A DNA stretch of 64,000 bases from DASUPK01 sp963831605 (GTDB lineage Bacteria; Actinomycetota; Thermoleophilia; Solirubrobacterales; 70-9), in the NCBI GenBank assembly GCA_963831605.1, contig CAWHQR010000003.1, positions 310,001-374,000 on the forward strand, in the 5' to 3' direction. The position numbers and the translations under genes are program-made. Shown one piece after another: positions 7,784 to 16,461 of this stretch. The notes beneath the pieces were generated by a model. It did no database searches, had not been told where the DNA came from, and saw nothing but the letters and a program-made list of their open reading frames with translations. Every line of letters starts with the position of its first letter. The stretch's first letter is position 1.

Positions 7784-8590
7784 GTGACCGAGCAGAAGCA
7801 GAGCGGCAACGGCACGCCGGATCATCTCCTCGCGCTGAAGGGGTTCACCAAGAGCTTCGGCCCCGTCCAGGCCCTCACGGACGTCGACTTCGAGGTCAAC
7901 GCCGGCGAGGTGATCGCCCTGGTGGGCGACAACGGTGCGGGCAAGTCCACCCTGATCAAGGCGATCAGCGGTGTGCAGCCACCCGATTCCGGTCAGGCGT
8001 ACTTCGAGGACAAGCCCGTCAAGGTCAGCGATCCGACCGCGGCCACGACGCTGGGTATCGCGACGGTGCACCAGGACCTCGCGCTCTGCGACAACCTCGA
8101 CGTGGTCGCCAACCTCTACCTCGGCCAGGAGGTGGTCGGCAACGGGGGCATCCCGCTGCCGGTGATCAACGAGACCAAGATGGAGCAGCATGCGAACGAG
8201 CTGCTCGATGAGCTTTCGGTGACGACGCTCGGCAGCGTGCGGACCGAGGTCGGCAGCCTCTCCGGAGGCCAGCGCCAATCCGTCGCGATCGCCCGCTCCC
8301 TGCTCGGCGAGCCGAAGGTCGTCCTGCTCGACGAGCCCACCGCCGCTCTCGGTGTGGCACAGACGGCTCAGGTGCTCAGCCTGATCAAGCGCCTCCGCGA
8401 GCGCGGCCTCGGGGTGGTCGTGATCAGCCACAACCTCGAGGATGTCTTCGAGGTCGCCGACCGGATCATCGTGCTGCGGCTGGGCAGGCGGGAGGCCACC
8501 TTCGACGTGAGCAAGACGACGAGGGAGGAGGTCGTGGCGGCGATCACCGGCGCCTCGGCCGAGATCGACTTCACCAAGGAGGGCAAGTGA
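7784..8590 (+). CDS. sugar ABC transporter ATPase, single-domain (FrcA/XylG-like)
   Basis: GTG start behind GAGGAG. 268 residues with one nucleotide-binding domain: Walker A GDNGAGKST (residues 48-56), signature LSGGQRQSVAIARSL, Walker B VVLLDEP and switch VVVISHNLEDV. Many CUT2 ATPases such as RbsA and XylG are about 500 residues with two domains, the second degenerate. This one has the single-domain FrcA-like form and must dimerise. It overlaps the permease gene at TGATG. Energises import with the lipoprotein and the permease on either side. Confidence 0.92.
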   Translation: MTEQKQSGNGTPDHLLALKGFTKSFGPVQALTDVDFEVNAGEVIALVGDNGAGKSTLIKAISGVQPPDSGQAYFEDKPVKVSDPTAATTLGIATVHQDLALCDNLDVVANLYLGQEVVGNGGIPLPVINETKMEQHANELLDELSVTTLGSVRTEVGSLSGGQRQSVAIARSLLGEPKVVLLDEPTAALGVAQTAQVLSLIKRLRERGLGVVVISHNLEDVFEVADRIIVLRLGRREATFDVSKTTREEVVAAITGASAEIDFTKEGK

Positions 8591-9795
8591 TGGAGAGCGC
8601 CACCCCGACCGCCGACGGCGCGGAGCCGGAGAGCCGGTTCAGCGTCATCACGCGCCTCGCCCGCGGCGAGCTCGGCTCGCTCCGGGTCTTCCTGACGATC
8701 GCCCTGATCTGGGTGATCTTCCAGTTCGAGAACGATCGCTTCCTCTCCGCGATCAACCTCACGAACCTGACGCTTCAGATCGCGGCCATCGGGACGATCT
8801 CGGTCGGCGTCGTGCTCGTCCTCCTGCTCGGTGAGATCGACCTCTCGGTTGGCGCGGTCAGCGGGCTCGCCGCGGGTGTGATGGCCGTGCTCCAAGTCAA
8901 GCATGGCTGGAGCCCCGAGATGGCCATCCTCGCCGGGCTTGCGACCGGCGCGATCATCGGTTGCTTCAACGGCTTCATGGTCACCTTCTTCGGGATCCCG
9001 TCGTTCGTGGTGACCCTTGCGGGATTACTCGCCTGGCAGGGAGCGCTCTTAGCCGTGCTCGGGAATACCGGGACGATCAACCTCCCGCCCAGCACGATCA
9101 CCGACCTGGCCGGAAAGTTCTACTCGGCCGGTGTCGGCTATGCCCTCGCGACCGTTGTCACCGCAGCGACGCTGGGCACCGGGTTGATGGATTTACGCCG
9201 GCGCCAGAAGGCGGGTCTTGACACGGATCCGCTCGCGGGCATCGTCATCCGCACCGTGATCGTGGGCGTGGCGAGCTTCGCCGCTGTGGCGATCCTGAGC
9301 TCCGACCGAGGCATTCCCCTCTCGGCGCTGATCCTGGTTGCGTTCTGCGGGTTCTTCGCCTGGCTGACGACGCGCACCCCCTTCGGCCGCCACATCTTCG
9401 CGACGGGCGGGAACGCCGAGGCGGCGCGTCGCGCCGGGATCAGGATCAATCGCGTCCGCATTCTGGTCTTCACGATCTGCTCGACGATGGCGGCGGCGGG
9501 CGGCATCCTGGCGGCCTCGCGGCTGATCGCCGTCAACCAGGCATCCGGCTCCGGCGACATCCTCCTGCTCGCGATCGCGGGACCGGTGATCGCCGGCACC
9601 AGCCTGTTCGGAGGCCGCGGCTCGGTTTGGTCGGCGCTGCTCGGCGCTGTGGTGATCGGATCGATCTCGAACGGGATGGATCTGCTCGGCCTGAATTCGG
9701 ACGTCAAGTACATGATCACCGGCGGCGTCCTGCTCGCCGCGGTGACGATTGACGCTCTGGCCCGGCGCCAGCGCGAGCGCACGCAGGTGACGTAA
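8590..9795 (+). CDS. sugar ABC transporter permease (XylH/RbsC-like)
   Basis: About 401 residues with roughly ten membrane helices. ATG at 8590 overlaps the ATPase stop (GTGATG; a GTG at 8587 is alternative). The BPD_transp_2 signature is clear: LLGEIDLSVGAVSGLAAGVM, then FNGFMVTFFGIPSFVVTLAG, FGRHIFATGGNAEAARRAGI and AGTSLFGGRGSVWSALLGAV. Between helices there is a longer loop (RRRQKAGLDTDPLAG), as in XylH proteins. Forms the inner-membrane channel of the importer. Last gene of the operon, 40 bp before a separate subtilase gene. Confidence 0.93.
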   Translation: MESATPTADGAEPESRFSVITRLARGELGSLRVFLTIALIWVIFQFENDRFLSAINLTNLTLQIAAIGTISVGVVLVLLLGEIDLSVGAVSGLAAGVMAVLQVKHGWSPEMAILAGLATGAIIGCFNGFMVTFFGIPSFVVTLAGLLAWQGALLAVLGNTGTINLPPSTITDLAGKFYSAGVGYALATVVTAATLGTGLMDLRRRQKAGLDTDPLAGIVIRTVIVGVASFAAVAILSSDRGIPLSALILVAFCGFFAWLTTRTPFGRHIFATGGNAEAARRAGIRINRVRILVFTICSTMAAAGGILAASRLIAVNQASGSGDILLLAIAGPVIAGTSLFGGRGSVWSALLGAVVIGSISNGMDLLGLNSDVKYMITGGVLLAAVTIDALARRQRERTQVT

Positions 9796-9834
9796 CTGCC
9801 ACACGACGCACCGATCCCTACCTAGAGTTGTTTC

Positions 9835-11541
9835 ATGGGTGGTATGAGGCGGGCAGCCCTGATGACTGTCGCGCTTGGGGCATTCGCCCTGGCCGCGACT
9901 CCGAACGCGGGCGCGCAGGCGCCGGCGGGCGGTCGTGCCGCTGACGGTCGGGCAGTCGTCCTGGTGGACACGCCGAGACTGCCCGCGGGCGACGGCCCGG
10001 CGGCCCGGGTGCGCTGGCACCAGCTGCGCACGGTGTCGAATGGGATCCTCGGCCGGGTCGCGGATCGTGCCGGCCTCGACGTGGCGAGCTCCGTCCCCGA
10101 GATCGGGATGCTGAGCGTCGAGCTCGGGCCCGGCGGCCTGCCGGCGCTGAAGCGAGAGCTGGCGGGTGACCCACGGGTGGAATCGGTGGACCCCGACCCG
10201 CCGGTCCAGCTTCGCTATCTGCCGAACGATTTCGCGTTCACGCACACCGATGCGCACGCGCCCAACGGCGACCTGACGCAGTGGAACCTGATCCGGGAGG
10301 GCGGGCCTCGTGCCTGGGACCTCTCTCGAGGGAAGGGTTCCGAGGTGGCCATGATCGATTCCGGCGTCGACGGCAGCCACCCCGACATCGCGAGTCACAT
10401 CGCAGGAGCGGCGGCCTTCGGGACCAGCTCGCCCACCACCGATTCCGTCGGCCACGGCACCCACACCGCAGGGCTCGCCTGCGGCGACTCCGACAACGTC
10501 TTCGGGATCGCGTCGATGGGGTTCGACTGTTCCCTCTACATCGCCAAGCTCGCTCTCCCGGGGTCGTGTTCAAATGTCGGCGCCGCGGTCACGGCGGCCG
10601 CCGATCGGCGGAGCGACGTGATCAACATGAGCCTCGGCGGCTGCGGTACGGCTCTCGTGCCGGCCCTCAACTACGCCCAGTCGCGAGGGTCCGTCCTGGT
10701 GGTGGCCGGGGACAACAGTCCGAATCCGAACGGCGCGTGCAACACCTTTCCCGACCCGCACAACTGCATCTATCCCGAAGAATGGGCACAACCGCTCGGC
10801 ACTGGCCCGAACGCGAGCTTCGACCGCGGTCTGGTGGTCACCTCGGCGCAGTACACCGGCATCCCCTCCGGCTTCGCCGAGCAGACGAGCCGTGTCTCGG
10901 TTGCGGGGTTCGGATCGGCGACCAACACCGTGGGTGGCCAGCAGGGCATCCTCTCGAGCTGGCCGTCGAACGCCGTCACAGAGGACTCCTCCGGTGGCCG
11001 CACCACCGTCAACGGCGACAACCGATTCTCGTATCTGGTCGGGACGAGCATGGCGACCCCCCAGGTCGCCGGGGTGGCTGCATTGATCCGGGCGGTGAAG
11101 CCGAACATCGCGAACACCAAGGTCGTCCACCTGATCAAGGCGACGGCGAGCCATTGCGGCTCCTACGGGGACGGCATCGGGTGGGGCGTGGTTCGGGCCG
11201 ACCAGGCGGTGGCCGCGGCTCTTGACCGGGACGTCGGGGCGCCCAGGTCGAGGGTGAGGCGGGCGCGACGCGATCACGGCGCGGTTGACCTGAAGATCAA
11301 GCGATCTGACACCTCGGGGAGCACCGGCTGCGTGAAGCTCCCCACCGCCGGCGTCAAGAAGGTCCTGGTGTTCGCGTCGGCCGACGGCGGCTCCTACCAC
11401 CGGGTCGGGAAGACGACCAAGGGGAAGCTCACCTTTCACGGCAAGGCTGGCCGTCATTACCGCTTCTACTCGATCGCGATCGACCACGACGGGAACCGCG
11501 AGGCGGCTCCGGCCAAGCCCGACCTGAGGCTGAAGGGCTAG
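9835..11541 (+). CDS. secreted S8 subtilisin-like serine protease
   Basis: 568 residues. Residues 1-27 are a Sec signal peptide ending ATPNAGA. A propeptide-like region (about 40-125) contains ELAGDPRVESVDPD, typical of inhibitor-I9 pro-domains. The catalytic domain has the full triad: Asp175 in VAMIDSGVDG, His207 in VGHGTHTAG and Ser405 in VGTSMATPQVAGVAAL. Several cysteines (AGLACG, GFDCS, GSCS, GGCG) suggest disulfides. A C-terminal segment from about 490 is Lys/Arg-rich and may be a beta domain that contacts the wall. Probably a secreted general protease. Its TAG overlaps the stop of the facing WS/DGAT gene in a CTAG palindrome. Confidence 0.92.
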   Translation: MGGMRRAALMTVALGAFALAATPNAGAQAPAGGRAADGRAVVLVDTPRLPAGDGPAARVRWHQLRTVSNGILGRVADRAGLDVASSVPEIGMLSVELGPGGLPALKRELAGDPRVESVDPDPPVQLRYLPNDFAFTHTDAHAPNGDLTQWNLIREGGPRAWDLSRGKGSEVAMIDSGVDGSHPDIASHIAGAAAFGTSSPTTDSVGHGTHTAGLACGDSDNVFGIASMGFDCSLYIAKLALPGSCSNVGAAVTAAADRRSDVINMSLGGCGTALVPALNYAQSRGSVLVVAGDNSPNPNGACNTFPDPHNCIYPEEWAQPLGTGPNASFDRGLVVTSAQYTGIPSGFAEQTSRVSVAGFGSATNTVGGQQGILSSWPSNAVTEDSSGGRTTVNGDNRFSYLVGTSMATPQVAGVAALIRAVKPNIANTKVVHLIKATASHCGSYGDGIGWGVVRADQAVAAALDRDVGAPRSRVRRARRDHGAVDLKIKRSDTSGSTGCVKLPTAGVKKVLVFASADGGSYHRVGKTTKGKLTFHGKAGRHYRFYSIAIDHDGNREAAPAKPDLRLKG

Positions 11542-12968
11542 CCCGGCAGGTCCGCGCCGGCGGCCAGATCCGCCTGGGAGCGGGCCTCGGCGGCCTCGGC
11601 CGCGGCGAGCAGGTCGGCGAGCGATTCGGAGAGCCCGGTGGCGAACATCTCGATGTCCTCCATCGTGTCGTAGTCACCGAGGAGCCCGAAGTCGATGTTG
11701 CCGTTGTAGGACATGATCGCGATCGCGAGGGCGTGATTCTCGGGTAGGAACGCGACGGGGAAGACGTCCTGCAATTCGCGGCCGAGCACGTAGAGCGGAA
11801 TCTGCGGGCCCGGCACGTTGGTGACGATCAGGTTGAAGAGGCGCGTCGAGAAGTTGATCCGCGAGGCCTGTGCCAGCAACGTCGGCGGAGCGAAGTCGTT
11901 GAAGCGGGAGATCACCTCGGCGCCGAGCGCCTGCTTGGACTCCTTCAGGCTGCCCATGGAGCGCTTGACCGCGTCGAGCCGCTTCACGGGATCCTCGATG
12001 TAGACGGGCAGCGCCCCCCGCATGGCGGCGATCCGGTTGCCGAGCTCGCCGCGTTCGTCCTCGGCGCGGATCGAGACCGGTACCAGGGCCCGCAGCTCGA
12101 GGCCCTCCGTCTTCAGCCCACGGCTGCGCAGCCAGCTTCGCAGCGCGCCGCTGACGACGGCGAGGACGACGTCGTTGACCGTGCCTCCGAAGGTGTCCTT
12201 GATCCGCTTGAAGGCGCTGAGCTCGGAACGGGTCCAGGCGAAGCGGCGGTGAGATCCGATCTCCGTGTTGAGGGGCACTTCCGGCGCCGGGTTGGTGAAG
12301 TTCCAGGCCACCTCGCCGAGTGCCTCGCCGGCCTCGACCACCTTGCGGGTGGTCCGCATGGGATGGCCGGCGGCGCGAACGGCGCGGCGCGCGAACTTGA
12401 AGGGCGCCTCGCTGAGCTCGACCGCACCCCGGGCCGCGAGCTCGGCTGAGGAGGGGGAGGGTTGGGGCACCCAGTCGCGGTCGGGCTCGATCGGCTCCGG
12501 CACCGGCTTGACGTCGAAGAGGACGGTGGCGATGTCGACGCCGGAGACGCCGTCCACAAGGGCGTGATGCGTCTTGGTCACCAGCGCGAACCGGTTCTTC
12601 TCGAGTCCCTGGATGAGCCAGAGCTCCCACAGCGGCTTCGAGCGGTCGAGCCCCTGCGAGAACAGCCGACCGGCGATGTTGCGGAGTTGCTCCTCTGACC
12701 CCGGCGCGGGCAGCGCCGAATGGCGCACGTGGTAGGCGAGGTGGAAGTGCGGGTCGTCCACCCAGAACGGCCTGCCCGTCTCGATGGGCGGGAAGGCGAG
12801 CTTCTGGCGGAACCGCGGCACCAGCTGTAGGCGGCTGCGCACGTGGTCGAGGAAGTCCTCGTACGCCGGAGGCGGGCCCTCGAAGATCAGGATCGCGCCC
12901 ACGTGCATGTGCGCGCTCGAGGTCTCGTTCGTCAGGAACGAGGCGTCGATCGAGCTCAGTCTGTCCAT
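11538..12968 (-). CDS. wax ester synthase / acyl-CoA:diacylglycerol acyltransferase (WS/DGAT)
   Basis: About 476 residues. ATG at 12968 is preferred because AGGGGC lies six bases upstream; ATG at 12983 is alternative. The N-terminus DRLSSIDASFL is typical. The catalytic motif HHALVDG is at about 134-140, and ELRALVPVSIRAEDERGELG followed by NLIVTNVPGPQIPLY are the conserved C-domain motifs. These enzymes esterify fatty alcohols or diacylglycerol with acyl-CoA to store wax esters or triacylglycerol, and are usually membrane-associated. Stands alone, divergent from ispH. Confidence 0.93.
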   Translation of the reverse strand: MDRLSSIDASFLTNETSSAHMHVGAILIFEGPPPAYEDFLDHVRSRLQLVPRFRQKLAFPPIETGRPFWVDDPHFHLAYHVRHSALPAPGSEEQLRNIAGRLFSQGLDRSKPLWELWLIQGLEKNRFALVTKTHHALVDGVSGVDIATVLFDVKPVPEPIEPDRDWVPQPSPSSAELAARGAVELSEAPFKFARRAVRAAGHPMRTTRKVVEAGEALGEVAWNFTNPAPEVPLNTEIGSHRRFAWTRSELSAFKRIKDTFGGTVNDVVLAVVSGALRSWLRSRGLKTEGLELRALVPVSIRAEDERGELGNRIAAMRGALPVYIEDPVKRLDAVKRSMGSLKESKQALGAEVISRFNDFAPPTLLAQASRINFSTRLFNLIVTNVPGPQIPLYVLGRELQDVFPVAFLPENHALAIAIMSYNGNIDFGLLGDYDTMEDIEMFATGLSESLADLLAAAEAAEARSQADLAAGADLPG

Positions 12969-13044
12969 GTGCCCCTGTGCCATAGGAGAGGGGGCAAGCC
13001 TAGCGTCCCTGGAGTCGGTGGCCGCTACCCTTCGCCGGGGCGCC

Positions 13045-14022
13045 ATGTCCACCTCTGAAAACACCTTTCCAGGGCCTTCCAAGGTCCTGCTCGCGGCGCC
13101 GCGCGGCTACTGCGCGGGCGTCGATCGCGCCGTCCAGACGGTCGAGCACGCACTCGACCTCTACGGCGAGCCCGTCTACGTCCGCAAGGAGATCGTCCAC
13201 AACAAGCACGTCGTGCGCGAGCTGGAGAAGCGCGGGGCGATCTTCGTCGACCAGGAGACCGAGGTTCCCGAGGGCCAGATGGTGGTCTTCTCCGCCCACG
13301 GAGTGGCGCCCAGCGTCCACGAGAACTCGAAGAAGCGCCGGCTGCGCACGATCGATGCCACCTGCCCACTGGTCACGAAGGTCCATGTCGAGGCCCGGAA
13401 GTTCGCCGCCGAGGGCTACACGATCGTCCTGATCGGCCACGAGGGCCACGAGGAGGTCGAGGGGACGACCGGTGAGGCGCCGGAGCGCACGGTGCTGGTG
13501 CAGACCGAGTCCGACGTCGAAGACCTCGAGGTGGACGATCCCGACCGGATCGCCTACATCACCCAGACGACCCTGTCGGTCGATGAGACGTCCTCGATCA
13601 TCACCGCGCTGAAGAAGAAGTTCCCGAACGCGGTCGGGCCCAAGACCGACGACATCTGTTACGCCACGACCAATCGCCAGGCGGCGGTCAAGGCGCTGGC
13701 GAAGAAATGCGATCTCGTGCTGGTCATCGGCTCGACCAACTCATCCAACTCGAACCGGCTGGTCGAGGTCGCCCGCGAGCATGGCGCCGACTCCTACCTG
13801 ATCGACACCCACCTCCAGGTCGACGACGCCTGGCTCGAGGGCGTCGAGACCGTCGGCATCACGTCGGGCGCGAGCGCGCCGGAGGAGCTGGTCGAGCAGC
13901 TGGTCACCTTCTTCCGCGAGCGCGGCGCCGGGGACATCTCGGAGCTCCGCACGGTCGACGAGGACGTCCGCTTCATGCTTCCCGGCGAGATCCGCAAGGA
14001 GCTCGCCGCCTCGGGCACCTAG
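13045..14022 (+). CDS. ispH: 4-hydroxy-3-methylbut-2-enyl diphosphate reductase
   Basis: 325 residues, normal length. The three cysteines holding the [4Fe-4S] cluster are Cys23 (RGYCAGVDRA), Cys107 (DATCPLV) and Cys205 (DDICYATTNRQ). Substrate-binding VVFSAHGVAPSVHENSKKR and SNSNRLVEVAREHGADSYLI are present, and GITSGASAPE closes the family pattern. Catalyses the last step of the MEP isoprenoid pathway, making IPP and DMAPP. Depends on Fe-S assembly, which the suf genes in the window could serve. ATG at 13045 is set by the family N-terminus. Confidence 0.97.
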   Translation: MSTSENTFPGPSKVLLAAPRGYCAGVDRAVQTVEHALDLYGEPVYVRKEIVHNKHVVRELEKRGAIFVDQETEVPEGQMVVFSAHGVAPSVHENSKKRRLRTIDATCPLVTKVHVEARKFAAEGYTIVLIGHEGHEEVEGTTGEAPERTVLVQTESDVEDLEVDDPDRIAYITQTTLSVDETSSIITALKKKFPNAVGPKTDDICYATTNRQAAVKALAKKCDLVLVIGSTNSSNSNRLVEVAREHGADSYLIDTHLQVDDAWLEGVETVGITSGASAPEELVEQLVTFFRERGAGDISELRTVDEDVRFMLPGEIRKELAASGT

Positions 14023-14065
14023 GCACCAGCAAGAGCCGGCCACTGCCGTCGCCTTCATCGGCGAG

Positions 14066-14860
14066 TCAGGGCAATGCCGCCGCGAACTGAACCGAGTAGA
14101 CGAGCAGCCCGGTGGTGGGCCGCAGCTCGAGCATGTGGCGCTCGGTCCGCTCGTGCGTCGTCAGCTCCTGCAGGCCCGGATGAAGGACCTCGATGGGCTG
14201 CTGTTCCTCCCCGTCGATCCGGATCGCGATCTGGCCTTCGCCGTCCGTTGCCGCGTAGGCGCCGCCCGCTTCATAGGAGACCTCCAGGGAGGGACCTCCG
14301 TCGGTGCCCGACCAGGGCTCCTCGGTCGAGCCGCCGGGGAGGAGCTCGGGGGTCGGCGCGATGACCTTCACGCCGGGCGCGTCGGAGGGCCTGATCGGCT
14401 CGAGCAGCGGCGGCCACTCGGTGCCGCCGTTCCTCTCAGGCAGGGCCTCGCGGATTGCCTCCTCGGTCGCCGAATAGTCGCCCTCGCCCAGGTGGTACCA
14501 GCGCAGCGCCCCGCCGGCTCCCCACAGGAAGATCGCGGGCCAGCCGTGCGGCTCGTAGAGGCGCCACAGGGCGAACTCGCGGTCCACGGCCACGGGCCAG
14601 TCGACCCCAAGGCGATCGGCCGCCTCGGCCACCACATCGGTGTCCTGGGTGAACGGGAAGCGAGGCGAGTGGACACCGATCATGGCCAGGCCGTCGCCCT
14701 CGTAGCGCTCCCGCCAGGCGCGGAGATAGGGCAGCGTTCGGATCGAGTTGAGCTGTGCGAGGTCGAAGAAGTGCACCAGGGCCGGTCGTCCCGCCACGAG
14801 ACGGTCGATGGATTCCACGCGCTCGCCCACCCAGTCGAGTCCGGGTGGGATGGGGGGCAC
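14066..14860 (-). CDS. thioredoxin-fold protein lacking the CxxC cysteines
   Basis: 264 residues, no signal peptide. The N-terminal 140 residues match the TlpA/DipZ-type thioredoxin fold: RPALVHFFDLAQLNSIRTLP aligns with the family motif ..WxYxCINCxRTLPY.., but Gln36 and Ser39 stand where the two redox cysteines should be. Downstream fold elements remain, such as MIGVHSPRFPF, VDWPVAVDREFALWRLY and GWPAIFLWGAGG (cis-Pro loop). Residues about 170-264 are a beta-rich tail like the C-terminal domain of DipZ-type redoxins. It cannot be a dithiol reductase; a scaffold or binding role is inferred. Faces ispH, 43 bp away. Confidence 0.75.
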   Translation of the reverse strand: MPPIPPGLDWVGERVESIDRLVAGRPALVHFFDLAQLNSIRTLPYLRAWRERYEGDGLAMIGVHSPRFPFTQDTDVVAEAADRLGVDWPVAVDREFALWRLYEPHGWPAIFLWGAGGALRWYHLGEGDYSATEEAIREALPERNGGTEWPPLLEPIRPSDAPGVKVIAPTPELLPGGSTEEPWSGTDGGPSLEVSYEAGGAYAATDGEGQIAIRIDGEEQQPIEVLHPGLQELTTHERTERHMLELRPTTGLLVYSVQFAAALP

Positions 14861-14933
14861 GGCGATATCGGGTCGCGGGGGGCGCAGGCGCCGGAGGGTA
14901 TGCTGCTCGCGTCCCCGAGGAAAGTGAGTTGCC

Positions 14934-15551
14934 GTGAGTCAGTCGATTTGGGAGCGGATCGAGGAAAGCCGTGCTCGCCACAACGTGCTCGAGCATCCCT
15001 TCTACGTGCGCTGGTCGGCCGGGGAACTGAGCCGCGAGGAACTGGCTCGATACGCAGGGCAGTACCGGCACGCGACGGAGGCCCTTGCTCGCCTGTGCAC
15101 CCAGACCGCCGAGACCGCACCCGACGCTCACCGCGCCGAGATCGAGGCCCACGCCAACGAGGAGGAAGCACACGTCGGGCTCTGGGACGACTTCGTCGAG
15201 GCCGCCGGCGGGGAGATCGGCGCCGAGCCCACTCCCGAGACCGCGGAGTGCGTTTCCACCTGGACGGCGCCGGACGGATACCTCGCCCAGCTCGCCCGGA
15301 TGTACGCCATCGAGAGCGGCCAGCCGGAGATCGCGCGAGTCAAGCGTGAGGGACTTGCGAGCTTCTACGGCATCAACGGCGGTGGCGGGAGCGAGTACTT
15401 CCGGATCCACGAGGAGGCCGATCACGCACATGCCGAGGAATCGCGCCGGCTGATCGAGGACGCGATGAGCCCCGAGGACGAGGACGCCCTCGTTGCATCG
15501 GCGGAGTCCGCCTTCACGGCCAACTGGCGGCTGCTCGACGGAGTCAGCTGA
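14934..15551 (+). CDS. heme-oxygenase-like diiron protein (TenA/PqqC/CADD superfamily)
   Basis: 205 residues, GTG start. All-helical TenA/PqqC-type fold. It keeps a complete set of diiron ligands as known from CADD and UndA: Glu76 or Glu77 with His80 (NEEEAHVGLW), Glu127 (MYAIESGQPE), His159, Asp163 and His166 (HEEADHAHAE). The Glu127-His159 spacing of 32 and His-x3-Asp-x2-His match CADD exactly. Relatives use O2 for oxidative C-C or C-N cleavage, as in pABA synthesis (CADD), 1-alkene formation (UndA) or N-oxygenation. Starts a plus-strand run leading to the cupredoxin/membrane genes. Substrate unknown. Confidence 0.82.
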   Translation: MSQSIWERIEESRARHNVLEHPFYVRWSAGELSREELARYAGQYRHATEALARLCTQTAETAPDAHRAEIEAHANEEEAHVGLWDDFVEAAGGEIGAEPTPETAECVSTWTAPDGYLAQLARMYAIESGQPEIARVKREGLASFYGINGGGGSEYFRIHEEADHAHAEESRRLIEDAMSPEDEDALVASAESAFTANWRLLDGVS

Positions 15552-15563
15552 ATCCAGGCTCCG

Positions 15564-15773
15564 ATGGGCGGCCACCGCCGGCGGATCAGCGACCGAGTAG
15601 TCGGGATCGCGCTCGGGATAGTGCTCGGGCTGGCTGTGATCGTCCTCTTCCTGTTCCTGGGCTCGCGCAACACAATCGATGAACCCTCGCTCTCGGGCGG
15701 GGCCACCACCCAGACTCAGACCCAGCCCGCGACGCCGCCGGCCAAGGTGTCCAAGCCGAAACCGGGGCAGTAG
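15564..15773 (+). CDS. small single-pass membrane protein, 69 aa
   Basis: MGGHRRRISDRVVGIALG leads into one membrane helix (VVGIALGIVLGLAVIVLFLF). A short Ser/Thr/Gln/Pro-rich extracellular tail rich in TQTQTQP and KPKPG follows. The positive N-terminus predicts Nin-Cout topology. Begins 12 bases after the diiron gene stop and ends 12 bases before the next start, so it is co-transcribed. Family not recognised. Confidence 0.68.
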   Translation: MGGHRRRISDRVVGIALGIVLGLAVIVLFLFLGSRNTIDEPSLSGGATTQTQTQPATPPAKVSKPKPGQ

Positions 15774-15785
15774 CATTTTCGACTG

Positions 15786-16382
15786 GTGAAGTCAGCAATG
15801 CGCACCGCCCACCGAGTTCGTCTGGCGAGCATCCTGGCTGTCGGCGCCCTCACGCTCCACCAGCTCCGCTACCTGATCGCATTCGGCGGGTCCTCCTCGA
15901 CCGAGCTCGCTCAGGAGGGCCATCGCTACATGTCGGAGCTGCTGGCGCCGGTCGCGGTTCTCGTGCTGGCGGCCCTGGTGGCGACGCTGATCCGCGGAAC
16001 CGAGGCCGCCGCGCCCGCGCGGGCGCCGCTGGCCCGGCGCATGGCGGTCTTCGCGGCAGTGCTCTTCGCGATCTTCGTCTGTCAGGAGCTCTTCGCGGGG
16101 CTGATCGCTTCCGGCCATCCATCCGGTCCCGATGCCGTGCTCGCCGGTGGCGGCTGGATCGCGCTGCCGCTTGCAGCCGCGATCGGCGCTCTGGCGGCGC
16201 TGGTCGCTCGCGCTCTCGAGGGCGTCGAGCGGGCGATCGCGGTGGTTCACGCCCGTCGCAGGCGGCACCTCCGGCCACCCTCGGTTCGCGGCCGGGCGCT
16301 CCCCGCTCGCCGGCTCCAGCTGTCCTTCGCCCCGCTCGCCTTCGGCCTCGCGCGCAGGCCACCTCCGCCGGCACCTGCCTGA
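15786..16382 (+). CDS. hypothetical polytopic membrane protein, 198 aa
   Basis: GTG start at 15786 (ATG at 15798 also possible). About four membrane helices: around SILAVGALTLHQLRYLIAFG, LLAPVAVLVLAALVATLI, MAVFAAVLFAIFVCQELFAG and LPLAAAIGALAALVARAL. The helix 1-2 loop contains GHRYMSEL. The C-terminal 45 residues are Arg/Pro-rich and cytoplasmic. Unrecognised. One gene upstream of the cupredoxin-like gene, separated by about 80 bp with its own strong ribosome site downstream. Confidence 0.65.
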   Translation: MKSAMRTAHRVRLASILAVGALTLHQLRYLIAFGGSSSTELAQEGHRYMSELLAPVAVLVLAALVATLIRGTEAAAPARAPLARRMAVFAAVLFAIFVCQELFAGLIASGHPSGPDAVLAGGGWIALPLAAAIGALAALVARALEGVERAIAVVHARRRRHLRPPSVRGRALPARRLQLSFAPLAFGLARRPPPPAPA

Positions 16383-16461
16383 GCAGGTGCCGATCCGCAC
16401 GCGTTTTGCCTCCGTTTAGGCAGCGTGGGCAACGTGCGCACACTCCGAGGAGGTCTTTCAG

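Noticed and set aside
6422..8431. A minus-strand open frame of 669 codons opposite the sugar importer genes
   Set aside because: Shadow of three intact transporter genes; no motif.
16407..16422. TGCCT-ccgttt-AGGCA inverted repeat before the cupredoxin-like gene as a copper operator
   Set aside because: Five-base arms are too short and do not match CueR, CsoR or CopY consensus; likely chance.
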